Below, piece by piece: positions 54,149 to 62,927 of a stretch of DNA of 64,000 nucleotides. The first letter of the stretch is position 1. Every line of letters starts with the position of its first letter. The notes under the pieces were generated by a model that was not told the origin of the DNA, ran no database searches, and worked only from the letters and a program-made list of their open reading frames with translations. Source of the stretch: Paenibacillus allorhizosphaerae (lineage in GTDB: Bacteria; Bacillota; Bacilli; Paenibacillales; NBRC-103111); NCBI RefSeq assembly GCF_910594985.1, contig NZ_CAJVCE010000020.1, positions 62,001 through 126,000 on the forward strand. Direction: 5' to 3'. The translations under genes and the position numbers were made by a program.

Positions 54149-54164
54149 GTAAAGCGCTTACCCA
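54149..54164. promoter_or_regulatory. cre-like site upstream of LacI gene
   Basis: TGTAAAGCGCTTACCC, core AAGCGCTT at 54152-54159, lies about 105 bp upstream of the LacI start. It is LacI/CcpA-like but asymmetric by one base. Confidence 0.45.
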
Positions 54165-54299
54165 TTTCAACTCTTTTATGTAAAACCGAGGTAAAATCTC
54201 TGTTAAGCTTGGTCCCGAATGTAAACGCAGCTTGCGTTTGAAGCGTCTCTAATCCCGTCTCGGCACCGTATTGTCTCACTTGATGACGGACAGCTGAAG

Positions 54300-54331
54300 G
54301 GGAAAAGCCCTGGCTTGCGCCAGGGCTTTCG
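54300..54331 (-). terminator. Terminator of the ugp operon
   Basis: AAAGCCCTGGC and GCCAGGGCTTT form a perfect stem with a 4-nt loop (54304-54329). On the minus strand TTTT follows it, after the ugpB stop. Confidence 0.85.
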
Positions 54332-54374
54332 GAGTTTACATTCCGTTATATCGTTTCTACGCTACGTGCCCGTT

Positions 54375-55736
54375 TTACGGCTTCACCGTCTTGTTATACT
54401 GCTGCAATTTGGCGGAAATGTCTTTGGCTGCGCCGTCCAGCGCATCCTTCGGCGACTTTTTGTTATTGAGCGCCTCCTCGATCGCCCCTTCGACGATTTG
54501 TCTCGCTTCCGGAAATACGCCCATGACCGCGCCCTGCGTCGCCGTATTCAGCTTCGTTTGGTGCAGCTGGTCGACGGCCGTCTGGAATTGCGGAAATTTT
54601 TTCAAATTGTCCTTCACGCTCTGTTCTTCATATGCTTTCTTCGTAATCGGGAAATAGCCGGTGTTAATGTGCCAGTAGGCCTGCTCCTTCGGCGAAGTGA
54701 GGAATTTGACGAAATCCCACGCCGCCTTTTGCTCGTCGTCGGGACGGTTGTTCATGATCCACAAGCTGGCCCCGCCTACGATGACGCCGCCTTCCTTGGC
54801 GCCGGACGGCTTCGGAAGAAATCCGGTGCCCACTTCGAACTTGCCCTGCGCATTGTCCACCAGCCCTTTCAGCGAAGCCGTCGACTCGAGAATCATGCCG
54901 ACTTGACCGGCGGAGAATGCTTTTTTCGAATCATCTGTTTTGCGCCCGAGATTGTTGGCCGCTTTCGTGTCCACAAGGTTTTTCCACCAGGTCAGCGTCT
55001 TGACGCCCGCTTCGGAATTGACGAGCGATTCCGTCGCAAGCGCGTTGCGGCCGTTGCCGTTATTGACGTACTCCGCTCCTTGGCTCGAGAACAGCTGCTC
55101 CATGAACCAGCCGTAAATTGCGAAGTTCGCGCCGACCGCCTTGCCCGATTTCGTAATCTTATCAGCCATCTGCTGCAGCTCTTCGAATGTTTTCGGGGGC
55201 TTCTCCGGATCGAGTCCGGCCGCTTTGAAAATGTCCTTGTTGTAGTACAAAATCGGGTTCGACGTGTTGAACGGCATCGAATTCAGCTTCCCTCCAAACG
55301 TGTAATATCCGGTAATGTTCGGCTCCAGCTGCGACAGGTCGTATTTGTCCATGTCGATAAATTTTTGCATCGGCGTAATCGCTTTGGAATCAATCATGAA
55401 GCGGCTGCCGATCTCATACACCTGCACGAGGGTCGGCCCGTCCTTCGTATCCATCGTCGTCTTCAGCTTGCTGAGCAGGTCGTCATACGTGCCCTGGTAA
55501 ATCGCTTCGACCTGAATTTTGTTCTGGGAGGCGTTGAAGTCGGCGGCCAGCTGTTCCACAACCTTCTGGTTCGCCCCGCCCATGGCGTGCCAGAACACAA
55601 CTTTCTTCGGTCCGGCGGACGAATCGCCTCCCTTGCCCGGATCCCCCGCCGGACTGCCGCCGCTGCATGCGGAAGCCGCGAGCATCGCGGATAGCAAGGT
55701 CACGCCGAGAAGCACTTTGTTGTTCCATTTTCTCAT
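54375..55736 (-). CDS. ugpB: Glycerol-3-phosphate-type binding lipoprotein
   Basis: The 453-residue protein has a lipoprotein signal with lipobox ASAC (Cys24). The order of motifs follows UgpB: VVFWHAMGGANQKVVEQLAADFN, AIYQGTYDDLLSKL, PTLVQVYEIGSRFMIDSKAI, SMPFNTSNPILYYNKDIFKAAGLDPEKPPKTFEEL, VGMILESTASLKGL, GVIVGGASLWIMNN and YWHINTGYFPITKKAYEE. UgpB binds glycerol-3-phosphate and glycerophosphodiesters. It is placed last in the operon after the permeases. A related sugar-phosphate cannot be excluded. Confidence 0.88.
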   Translation of the reverse strand: MRKWNNKVLLGVTLLSAMLAASACSGGSPAGDPGKGGDSSAGPKKVVFWHAMGGANQKVVEQLAADFNASQNKIQVEAIYQGTYDDLLSKLKTTMDTKDGPTLVQVYEIGSRFMIDSKAITPMQKFIDMDKYDLSQLEPNITGYYTFGGKLNSMPFNTSNPILYYNKDIFKAAGLDPEKPPKTFEELQQMADKITKSGKAVGANFAIYGWFMEQLFSSQGAEYVNNGNGRNALATESLVNSEAGVKTLTWWKNLVDTKAANNLGRKTDDSKKAFSAGQVGMILESTASLKGLVDNAQGKFEVGTGFLPKPSGAKEGGVIVGGASLWIMNNRPDDEQKAAWDFVKFLTSPKEQAYWHINTGYFPITKKAYEEQSVKDNLKKFPQFQTAVDQLHQTKLNTATQGAVMGVFPEARQIVEGAIEEALNNKKSPKDALDGAAKDISAKLQQYNKTVKP

Positions 55737-55811
55737 ATGTAACGCTCCCTCATTTTGATTTATAGCAAGCCATCCGTTCGCAGGAACGGATTCCCGCCAC
55801 CACGGTTGACA

Positions 55812-56636
55812 TTACCCTTTGACCGCTCCGGCCGTAATGCCGCGAATCAGCTGCTTGACCCCGAGCGCGAGCAGCACGAACGAAGGCAGCAGCACCAAAG
55901 TGACGCCGGCCAAAATCAGGTTCCAGGACATCACTTCTTCATGCTGCAGCATCGCCACGCCGATCTGCACCGTGCGCATCGTCGGCTTGTTCGTAATGAG
56001 CAGCGGCCACAAATAGCTGTTCCAATGATTCAGGAACACATATACGGTCAAGGTGGCCAGCGCCGGTCTGGACAGCGGCAGCACGATGGATACGAAACCG
56101 CGCACATGTCCGCAGCCGTCCATTCGGGCCGCCTCGAACAGCTCATGCGGCAGCTGCAAAAAAAACTGGCGCAGCAAAAATACGCCGAAAGCGCCCGCCA
56201 TAAACGGAACGATCAGCCCCTGGTAACTGTCGAGCCATCCCCACGATTTGACCGTCAAATAATTCGGGATGATCGTCACTTCCCAAGGAATCATCATCGT
56301 CGAGAGGTATAGCAGAAACAAGGCGCTCTTGAACCGAAAGTTCATGAAGGCGAACGCGTACGCGGCTAGGCTGGAGGTGAAGAGCTGCGCTGCCGTAATC
56401 GCCGATGACACGACCACGCTGTTGACGATAAAACGGACAATAGGCACCGTCTCGACCGCTTTCTGGAAGTTGCCCCAATACAGCTGATGAGGAAAGATCG
56501 GCGGCGGAAAGACGGATACTTCTTTCTCCGTCATAAACGAGGAGAAGACCGTGAACAGCAGCGGATACAACACGATAAGCGAAACGGCCAGCAGAATGAG
56601 ATAAATGAACGCGGCGCCTATACGGCTCATCGTCAT
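55812..56636 (-). CDS. ugpE: Ugp-type ABC permease E
   Basis: The 274-residue membrane protein has six helices, a FLRQFFLQLPHELFEAARMDGCGHVRGFVSIVLPLSRP EAA loop, and the MTEKEVSVFPPPIFPHQLYWGNFQKAVE extracellular loop typical of UgpE/MalG-type permeases. It overlaps the upstream ugpA stop by 4 nt. With UgpA it forms the membrane channel. No ATPase gene (ugpC or msmX) is in the window. Confidence 0.9.
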   Translation of the reverse strand: MTMSRIGAAFIYLILLAVSLIVLYPLLFTVFSSFMTEKEVSVFPPPIFPHQLYWGNFQKAVETVPIVRFIVNSVVVSSAITAAQLFTSSLAAYAFAFMNFRFKSALFLLYLSTMMIPWEVTIIPNYLTVKSWGWLDSYQGLIVPFMAGAFGVFLLRQFFLQLPHELFEAARMDGCGHVRGFVSIVLPLSRPALATLTVYVFLNHWNSYLWPLLITNKPTMRTVQIGVAMLQHEEVMSWNLILAGVTLVLLPSFVLLALGVKQLIRGITAGAVKG

Positions 56637-57544
56637 TGGTAATGCACCTTCTTCTCCAAAACTTTAAACTGGAATACCGTAAGCGCCAGAATGATGACAA
56701 ACAGCACCAGAGCCTGCGCGCTGCCGATGCCAAAGCGGAAGTTGACGAATGCGTCCTGGTAGATCGAATAGACGACCACGTTCGTCGTATTCATCGGCCC
56801 GCCCTTCGTCAAAATATGAATTTGCCCGAACGCCTGAAAGGCGCTGATCACCGATACGATCAACACAAAAAAGATCGTCGGCGACAGCAGCGGCAGCACG
56901 ATCTGCACGAACGTTCGGAACGGGCCGGAGCCGTCGATTTTCGCGCTCTCATACAGTTCGTCGGGCACCCCTTGCAGCCCGCTGAGCAGCACGATATAGA
57001 CGAAGCCCATGTTCATCCATACCGTCATCATCGAGATCGAGAGCAGCGCGGACGACGGATCGGCCAGCCAGGAAACCGGCCCGAGGCCGAGAAAACCGAT
57101 AAAGTAGTTGAGCATGCCCGCCGTAGGGTGAAAGAGCAGCAGCCAGATGATGGAGCCGGTACTTACAGAGATGACGATCGGCAGCGAAAAAATAAACTGG
57201 AATATTTTCATGCCGCGAAGCTTATTGTGCGAAAGCGCTGCCAACAATAAGCACCAGACGATCGTTGTCGGCACCGTGAACAATATGAACAGCATCGTCA
57301 CCCTCAGGTTTGTAAAAAATTGCCCGGAGGAAAACAAATCAATGTAGTTTTCAAGCCCGACAAAGGCGGCAATACGCCCTCTCGGGTCGGTTAATGTCAT
57401 GCTGAGGTAGACCGACCGGAGCATGGGATAAAACAGAAACATAATGAAGACCGCAAGCGACGGAGCCAGAAACAAGTATCCGAGCAGCCCTTCTTTCCAT
57501 CTCCTTCTCCCGGATGTGAAACCGGCTTGTGAAAACAATGGCAT
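56633..57544 (-). CDS. ugpA: Ugp-type ABC permease A
   Basis: The 303-residue protein has six helices, GYLFLAPSLAVFIMFLFYPMLRSVYLSM at the start and the EAA loop YESAKIDGSGPFRTFVQIVLPLLSP. The stretch QAFGQIHILTKGGPMNTTNVVVYSIYQDAFVNFRFGIGSAQAL is typical of UgpA. It is the first gene of the ugp operon. A perfect GTTAAGCGCTTAAC palindrome lies 35 bp upstream, between any promoter and the start. Confidence 0.92.
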   Translation of the reverse strand: MPLFSQAGFTSGRRRWKEGLLGYLFLAPSLAVFIMFLFYPMLRSVYLSMTLTDPRGRIAAFVGLENYIDLFSSGQFFTNLRVTMLFILFTVPTTIVWCLLLAALSHNKLRGMKIFQFIFSLPIVISVSTGSIIWLLLFHPTAGMLNYFIGFLGLGPVSWLADPSSALLSISMMTVWMNMGFVYIVLLSGLQGVPDELYESAKIDGSGPFRTFVQIVLPLLSPTIFFVLIVSVISAFQAFGQIHILTKGGPMNTTNVVVYSIYQDAFVNFRFGIGSAQALVLFVIILALTVFQFKVLEKKVHYQ

Positions 57545-57578
57545 TACCCCTCTCTGCCAAGGTCATTTCTTGAGTTAA

Positions 57579-57592
57579 GTTAAGCGCTTAAC
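57579..57592. promoter_or_regulatory. Perfect LacI-type operator upstream of ugpA
   Basis: GTTAAGCGCTTAAC is a perfect 14-bp palindrome ending 35 bp before the ugpA start. It is the best copy of the AAGCGCTT-type site seen near iolD and iolG. Confidence 0.75.
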
Positions 57593-57934
57593 CTCATTGG
57601 CCTGCATCACCCTTCCCCATGAAGACCGCGTATGCTCGTGACGATTTGACCATGATTTCGTTGAAGCCATGTTGTATGTATATTAACCATGCCGCAAATG
57701 TATGTGCTCCAACCCCGGCAACCGATACAAATTATCCATCGGATAAATACCGAGCCGGTCCCATGGCTCATGAGGTTCATCCGCTTCGACGAAAGACAAC
57801 AATATAAGAAAAACTCCTTATCGGAGTCCTTCAAAGCAGCCAGACCGTTTTTAGCGGTAGTTTTTCTTGGTACAGAAAATTTCCGTTCGCTTTGTTGCTT
57901 CACTGAACTAAAATTTTCTGTATCGTTAAAGAAA
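57593..57934. repeat. Intergenic region with an 11-bp inverted repeat
   Basis: About 340 bp separate the ugp operator and the opp terminator. ACAGAAAATTT (57872-57882) and AAATTTTCTGT (57911-57921) are perfect inverted arms 28 nt apart. No gene is seen. Confidence 0.5.
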
Positions 57935-57960
57935 AGACCCCCGGTACCACCGGAGGTCTG
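57931..57960 (-). terminator. Terminator of the peptide ABC operon
   Basis: AGACCCCCGGT (57935-57945) pairs with ACCGGAGGTCT (57949-57959), with one mismatch and a 3-nt loop. On the minus strand TTTTCTTT follows. Confidence 0.85.
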
Positions 57961-57972
57961 CGTACATTCGGT

Positions 57973-58857
57973 TTATCGCGAATCGAGTGCGCTGCGCAGC
58001 CCGTCGCCGATAAAATTAAAGCACATGATCGTCAGGAAGATCATAAAGCCCGGAATAATCGGAAACCAAGGCGCTTTGGTCATGATCGTCAAGCTTTGCG
58101 CGCTCTGGAGCAAGTTCCCCCAGCTGGCGTCCGGCGGCTGAATGCCGAGACCGAGAAAGCTGAGACTCGATTCCGTCAAAATCATGCCGCCCATTTGCAG
58201 CGTAGCGGAGATGATGACCGGCGCGACCGCGTTCGGCAAAATATGCACGAAGATGATGCGGAAGTCCGACATCCCGATCGTCCGGGCGGCATCGACGAAT
58301 TCCCTGTTTTTTACCGAAAGAATTTGTCCGCGCAGCAGCCTGGCTTTGCTCATCCAACCAAAGGCGACAAATACGATAATGATATTGACCAAGCTCGGCC
58401 GGATCAACGTCACGACCGTAATCAGGACAAACATCGTCGGGAAGGCCAGCATGACGTCGACGATCCGCATCAGGATGCTGTCCACTTTCCCGCCGTAATA
58501 GCCGGCGAGCGATCCCACCGTAATGCCGATGATGACGTTGAACAATACCGAGAAAATACCAACCGATAGAGATACCCGTGAACCGTATAGAACACGGCTC
58601 AACAGGTCTCTTCCCAGGTCGTCCGTTCCGAACCAATGCTCCTTGCTCGGCGGTTTCAGCCGGTTCATCAAATCTTGATCGGCCGGATTATACGGGGCAA
58701 TGAGCGGCGCGAACAGCGCAAGCAGGATGAGCGCAGCCATCACGAACAAACTGATCAGCGCCAGTTTGTTGCTTTTGAACCGTTCCCAGGCGCGGTTCTT
58801 CTGGGATGGAGCGGCGATGCCCGCAGAATTGTTGGGAGTTGATACAGCCGTATTCAT
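57973..58857 (-). CDS. oppC: Peptide ABC transporter permease C
   Basis: The 294-residue permease has the OppC/DppC N-terminal domain (RFKSNKLALISLFVMAALILLALFAPLIAPYNP), LKPPSKEHWFGTDDLGRDLLSRVLYGSRVSL and the EAA loop VDAARTIGMSDFRIIFVHILPN. The last reads SLSFLGLGIQPPDASWGNLLQ, diagnostic for this subunit. It begins 3 nt after oppB ends. It pairs with OppB in the membrane. Confidence 0.94.
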   Translation of the reverse strand: MNTAVSTPNNSAGIAAPSQKNRAWERFKSNKLALISLFVMAALILLALFAPLIAPYNPADQDLMNRLKPPSKEHWFGTDDLGRDLLSRVLYGSRVSLSVGIFSVLFNVIIGITVGSLAGYYGGKVDSILMRIVDVMLAFPTMFVLITVVTLIRPSLVNIIIVFVAFGWMSKARLLRGQILSVKNREFVDAARTIGMSDFRIIFVHILPNAVAPVIISATLQMGGMILTESSLSFLGLGIQPPDASWGNLLQSAQSLTIMTKAPWFPIIPGFMIFLTIMCFNFIGDGLRSALDSR

Positions 58858-58860
58858 AGC

Positions 58861-59832
58861 TTACGCTTTCACCTCGCTTTTGCTCAGACTGACCCGTGGA
58901 TCTAGCATTGCATAAGACACGTCAGCCAGAATGCTGCCTAATACATACAAGAAGGCAACCAGTGTCGTAATGGCAAATATGACCGGGTAATCCCGCTGGA
59001 AGGCCGCCTCCGTAAAGAGGCGTCCCGTACCGGGTATGCTGAATATCGTTTCCACAATGACCGAGCCGCTGAAAAAACCGGGCAGCGACAAGCCGAACAG
59101 CGTTGCCAGCGGAATGAGCGCATTGCGCAGCCCGTGAATCGTCAGCACTCGCCCGTCATGCAAACCTTTCGCTTTGGCCGTCCGCATGTAGTCCTGATGA
59201 ATCACTTCCAGCATGCTGGAGCGGACGTAGCGAATCCAGACGGCCACTTCCGAGCAAGCAATCGTAAATACCGGCAAAATCAAGTGGCTCACCCGATCCA
59301 TCAGGCTAAACGGCCCGTTAATCGACTGAAGTCCTCCCGACGGCACCCAGCCGAGCCTCACGGCGAAGAACATGATGAGAAGCAATCCAAGCCAAAAGCC
59401 GGGAATCGAAATCCCGACGAATGTCAGCGCCGATACGACCTGATCCAGACGCGAATTCACTTTAACCGCACATAAAATGCCGAGCGGTATCGCAATCAGC
59501 ATGGCGACGATAAAGCTGGTCACCGTAAGAAGAAGCGTGTTCGGCAGCCGATCCCACAACAGGTCGGCTACCGGCTGGTTTTTCAGGAAAGAAGTGCCGA
59601 AGTCCCCCTGCACCATGCCGCTGACCCATTTCCAATACTGAATATAGAGCGGCTGATCAAGTCCGTAAGATTTGATCATATTCTCCTTGTCGATCGCTTT
59701 GATCGTCGGGTCTTCGATAAACGACGATAGCGGGCTGCCCGGCGCCATGTGAATGATCGCAAAGGACATGATCGTAATCCCGATCAGAATGGGTATGGCA
59801 TTCAGCAAACGCCGCAGTACGTAACGGACCAC
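58861..59832 (-). CDS. oppB: Peptide ABC transporter permease B
   Basis: The 323-residue permease begins MVRYVLRRLLNAIPILIGITIMSFAIIHMAPGSP and carries GLDQPLYIQYWKWVSGMVQGDFGTSF, both typical of OppB/DppB. The EAA-type loop is MRTAKAKGLHDGRVLTIHGLRNALIPLATL. It contains six helices. It lies 35 nt downstream of the binding-protein gene. Confidence 0.94.
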   Translation of the reverse strand: MVRYVLRRLLNAIPILIGITIMSFAIIHMAPGSPLSSFIEDPTIKAIDKENMIKSYGLDQPLYIQYWKWVSGMVQGDFGTSFLKNQPVADLLWDRLPNTLLLTVTSFIVAMLIAIPLGILCAVKVNSRLDQVVSALTFVGISIPGFWLGLLLIMFFAVRLGWVPSGGLQSINGPFSLMDRVSHLILPVFTIACSEVAVWIRYVRSSMLEVIHQDYMRTAKAKGLHDGRVLTIHGLRNALIPLATLFGLSLPGFFSGSVIVETIFSIPGTGRLFTEAAFQRDYPVIFAITTLVAFLYVLGSILADVSYAMLDPRVSLSKSEVKA

Positions 59833-59867
59833 TAATTGTCACTTCTTTCCGCATAAAGTCTCATGAT

Positions 59868-61529
59868 TTATTTCGTGAAGTACCATTTCTCGATTTCTTT
59901 CAAGTTGTCGCGATTCGGATTGAAGCCTTCCAGATTGCTCGGGTAAGCCATCGTAACCGTCGGTGAATACATGAACGTGTACGGCTGATCCTCCGCTACC
60001 AAGGCGTCCACTTTATTTAAAAGCTCTTTCCGTTTCGCTTGATCGAACGTCAGCAAATCTTCTTCAATCAGCTTGTCGACTTCCGGATTTTTATACGTAA
60101 TGTAGTTGGAACCCGCTTCGATGGAAGAGGAATGCCAAATGCCTTTCGGATTCGGGTCGCCGGAAATGCTCCAGCCATGGAACAAAGCGACGAAGTTTTT
60201 GGAAGACCAGTTCTTCGTGAACGCCGAGCCTTCTACGGAACGGGGCTGAACGCTGATCCCCACTTTTTTCAACTGCTGCTGAATGACCGTTACCGCTTTC
60301 TCGCGCACTTTGTTTCCTTGGATCGTCTGCATTTCGAACTCGAACTTCTGGCCGTTCTTATCCAGAATGCCGTCGCCGTCCGAATCTTTCCAGCCGGCTT
60401 CCGCAAGCATTTTCTTCGCTTTCTCCGGATCGTACGGGAACTTCGGCACGTTATCGGTGAAGGTCCAGTAGCTCGGCGCGGTCTGGCTGTTCACAAGCTT
60501 GCCTTGACCTTCTACAATGCTATCCACGATGCCTTGACGGTCAATGGCCGTCGTCAGCGCTTGACGCACTTTCTTGTCCTGGAACAGCGGATTGGTCAGG
60601 TTCCAAGCGACGAACTGGTACTGGCCGGTGCCGATCCCTTTTTGCAGCTTGATTTTACCGGATGTTTTGGCGTACTGGTCCATCGCCGCCAAGTTGTCGA
60701 CCGGAACGCCTACGACGTTGATTTCGCCGGTCTGCAGCTGCGCCATTTGCGCGTTGCCGTCCGGGATGATTTTCGCCGTAACCTTCTCGATCGCCGGCTT
60801 GCCTTTGTAGTAGTTCTCGTTGCGAACGAAGCGCAAATATTGACCTTGCTTCCATTCTTCCAGCTTGTACGCGCCGGAACCGACCGGCTTCTTGGCGAAG
60901 TCCGATTTCTCCATATCTTTCACCGGAATGTCCTTGAGCAGATGCTCCGGCAAAATGTTGTAAATGAGCATATCGATATAGCCGGCATGCGGCTCTTTGA
61001 AGGTGAATTTGACCGTATAGTCATCCACTTTCTCTACCTTGGTCACCTTATCGAACGTACCTTTTCTCGGTCCTTTGTAGTCGGGATGAATCGGAATGTT
61101 GTACGTAAATACAACGTCTGCCGCCGTTACCGGCTTGCCGTCCGTAAATTTCGCGTCGTTGCGAATCTTGATCGTCATTTCTTTCTTGTCCGCCGAGAAC
61201 GTCGGTTGTCCTACGGCAAGGTCTGCAACGATATCCTGCTTCTCGTTGAAACGGTACAATGCGCTGAACACAAGCTCGATCACTTCGCTGGAAGTCGTCG
61301 TCGTTGCCCAGAAGCGGATAAAGTTTTGCGGGTCCGCCAAATAAGCCGTGATGATTTCGCCGCCGTCGATCTTCTCTTTCTTGGAAGCCTCCGCTGCCGG
61401 TTTGTCGCCTGCCGGCTTGTCCGTTGAAGCCGTGCCTCCTCCTCCGGAGCAAGCGGATAAGAACAATGTCGTCGACATAACTGTGGCAAGCGCGATACTC
61501 ACGCCTTTGCCGAATGGCTTAAACAACAT
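59868..61529 (-). CDS. Peptide-binding lipoprotein (family 5)
   Basis: The 553-residue protein has a lipoprotein signal (lipobox LSAC, Cys27) followed by the family 5 fold: GEIITAYLADPQNFIRFWATTTTSSEVIELVFSALYRFNEKQDI, RNDAKFTDGKPVTAADVVFTYN, PVGSGAYKLEEWKQGQYLRFVRNENYYKGKPAIEKV, VRQALTTAIDRQGIVDSIVEGQG, and GWSISGDPNPKGIWHSS. It binds peptides (or nickel or opines in relatives) outside the membrane. Its gene sits between the ATPase and permease genes of one operon. Confidence 0.92.
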   Translation of the reverse strand: MLFKPFGKGVSIALATVMSTTLFLSACSGGGGTASTDKPAGDKPAAEASKKEKIDGGEIITAYLADPQNFIRFWATTTTSSEVIELVFSALYRFNEKQDIVADLAVGQPTFSADKKEMTIKIRNDAKFTDGKPVTAADVVFTYNIPIHPDYKGPRKGTFDKVTKVEKVDDYTVKFTFKEPHAGYIDMLIYNILPEHLLKDIPVKDMEKSDFAKKPVGSGAYKLEEWKQGQYLRFVRNENYYKGKPAIEKVTAKIIPDGNAQMAQLQTGEINVVGVPVDNLAAMDQYAKTSGKIKLQKGIGTGQYQFVAWNLTNPLFQDKKVRQALTTAIDRQGIVDSIVEGQGKLVNSQTAPSYWTFTDNVPKFPYDPEKAKKMLAEAGWKDSDGDGILDKNGQKFEFEMQTIQGNKVREKAVTVIQQQLKKVGISVQPRSVEGSAFTKNWSSKNFVALFHGWSISGDPNPKGIWHSSSIEAGSNYITYKNPEVDKLIEEDLLTFDQAKRKELLNKVDALVAEDQPYTFMYSPTVTMAYPSNLEGFNPNRDNLKEIEKWYFTK

Positions 61530-61564
61530 AATGTGTTCCCCTCTCTTTGATATAAAAATGTTGG

Positions 61565-62521
61565 CTATATGAAATGGCAGGAGGCAAAGTGCCCCGGCTC
61601 CAATTCCCTAAAGGCGGGTTTTTCCGTACGGCATCTCTCCGCAGCGTGAGGACAGCGCGGATGGAAGGCGCAGCCCGAAGGCGGATTGGCGGCGTTCGGC
61701 ACCTCTCCGCTAAGAATGATGCGCTCGCGCCTGCCGTCGATGGCCGGCTCCGGCACCGAGGACAAAAGCGCTTGCGTATACGGATGCTTCGGGCTTTCAA
61801 ACAGCTGGTCGCGGCTTGCCGTCTCGACAATTTGACCCAAGTACATGACGGCCACCCGGTCGGAAATATGCCGCACGACGCTCAAATTGTGCGAGATGAA
61901 CAAATAGGACACCTTCGTCTTTTCCTGCAGCTCGCCGAGCAAATTGACGATTTGCGCCTGGATCGACACGTCCAATGCAGACACCGGCTCGTCGGCAACG
62001 ATCAGCTTCGGACCCAGCGACACGGCGCGGGCGATCGCAATCCGCTGGCGCTGGCCGCCGGAAAACTCATGCGGGTACAATCGGGCCGATTGTGCGCGGA
62101 GACCAACCGTCTCGAGCAGCTCTTCCGCCCGTTTCATTGCCTCGCTCCGGCTCATGCCGGTTTGCACGATCAATGGCTCGGCAATCGCTTTGCCTACCGT
62201 AATGCGCGGATTGAGCGAAGCGTACGGATCCTGGAACACGCACTGCATGTCCTTGCGAATAGGGCGAAGCTGCCGCTGGCTCCAGTCGCCAATGGAGACG
62301 CCGTTAAATTTGATTTCGCCCCCGGTCAAATCGAGCAAACGCAGCACAAGACGCCCGACGGTCGATTTGCCGCATCCGGATTCGCCCACGATACCGAGCG
62401 TCTCCCCTTCGTACACTTTGAAGCTGACGTCATCGACAGCTTTGACGGCGCCTTTCTTCATATTCCCGCCGATGCCAAAATATTTCTTCAATCCGTTGAT
62501 TTCCAAAAGCGGAGCGCTCAC
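61565..62521 (-). CDS. oppF: Peptide ABC transporter ATPase F
   Basis: The 318-residue ATPase has Walker [11 protein letters not shown]-loop CVFQDPYASLNPRITVG, signature LYPHEFSGGQRQRIAIARA, Walker B LIVADEPVSALD and the H-loop. The C-terminal oligopeptide extension has PNAANPPSGCAFHPRCPHAAERC with three or four cysteines typical of OppF/DppF. It acts with OppD as an ATPase heterodimer. About 400 nt separate it from oppD, so a separate promoter or processing is possible. Confidence 0.94.
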   Translation of the reverse strand: MSAPLLEINGLKKYFGIGGNMKKGAVKAVDDVSFKVYEGETLGIVGESGCGKSTVGRLVLRLLDLTGGEIKFNGVSIGDWSQRQLRPIRKDMQCVFQDPYASLNPRITVGKAIAEPLIVQTGMSRSEAMKRAEELLETVGLRAQSARLYPHEFSGGQRQRIAIARAVSLGPKLIVADEPVSALDVSIQAQIVNLLGELQEKTKVSYLFISHNLSVVRHISDRVAVMYLGQIVETASRDQLFESPKHPYTQALLSSVPEPAIDGRRERIILSGEVPNAANPPSGCAFHPRCPHAAERCRTEKPAFRELEPGHFASCHFI

Positions 62522-62927
62522 GTTCCAAAATCCCCCTTATGTAAAGAAAAACTGCCGATTGAGTCGTTCCAAGCGACATACATGCGTGATCAAGCTCATT
62601 CAAGGACAGACGAACGCAATGTGCCATTCGGCTGAAACCATGCAAGTGTTGATACAACTATGGCTGATGTTGACGCTTTTCTTGAAGGATCGGAACGTTC
62701 CGTGTCGGGTGGAGCAAGAAAAGCCGTGAAGTCGAGGCTTCTTAGAGGAAAATACGTTCGAGCCAAATCGAAGCATTTCCTGAAAAGTTACGATGTTGGC
62801 TGCGTTTGAGTTGTGAAGTGACATTCGCGTTTGGAATGAAACTTTTCTTGAAAAATAGAAATTATTTTATAAGTAAAGTTTATAAATAAATCAAATTCGG
62901 TTAATATATCGTTGCATCCGACCTTGT
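62522..62927. repeat. Gap between oppF and oppD holding a dispersed repeat
   Basis: The unusual 406-bp spacer inside the opp operon includes GAGGAAAATACGTTCGAG (62743-62760). It matches GAGGAAAATGCATTCGAG (28390-28407) downstream of the efflux adaptor gene at 16 of 18 positions, with similar flanks (CGAAGCATT and GAAGCAAAGCATT). No gene is visible. It may be a dispersed repeat family. Confidence 0.4.

Noticed and set aside
60039-61427. A 462-codon plus-strand frame opposite the peptide-binding protein
   Set aside because: Antisense shadow without a start signal or recognisable domain.
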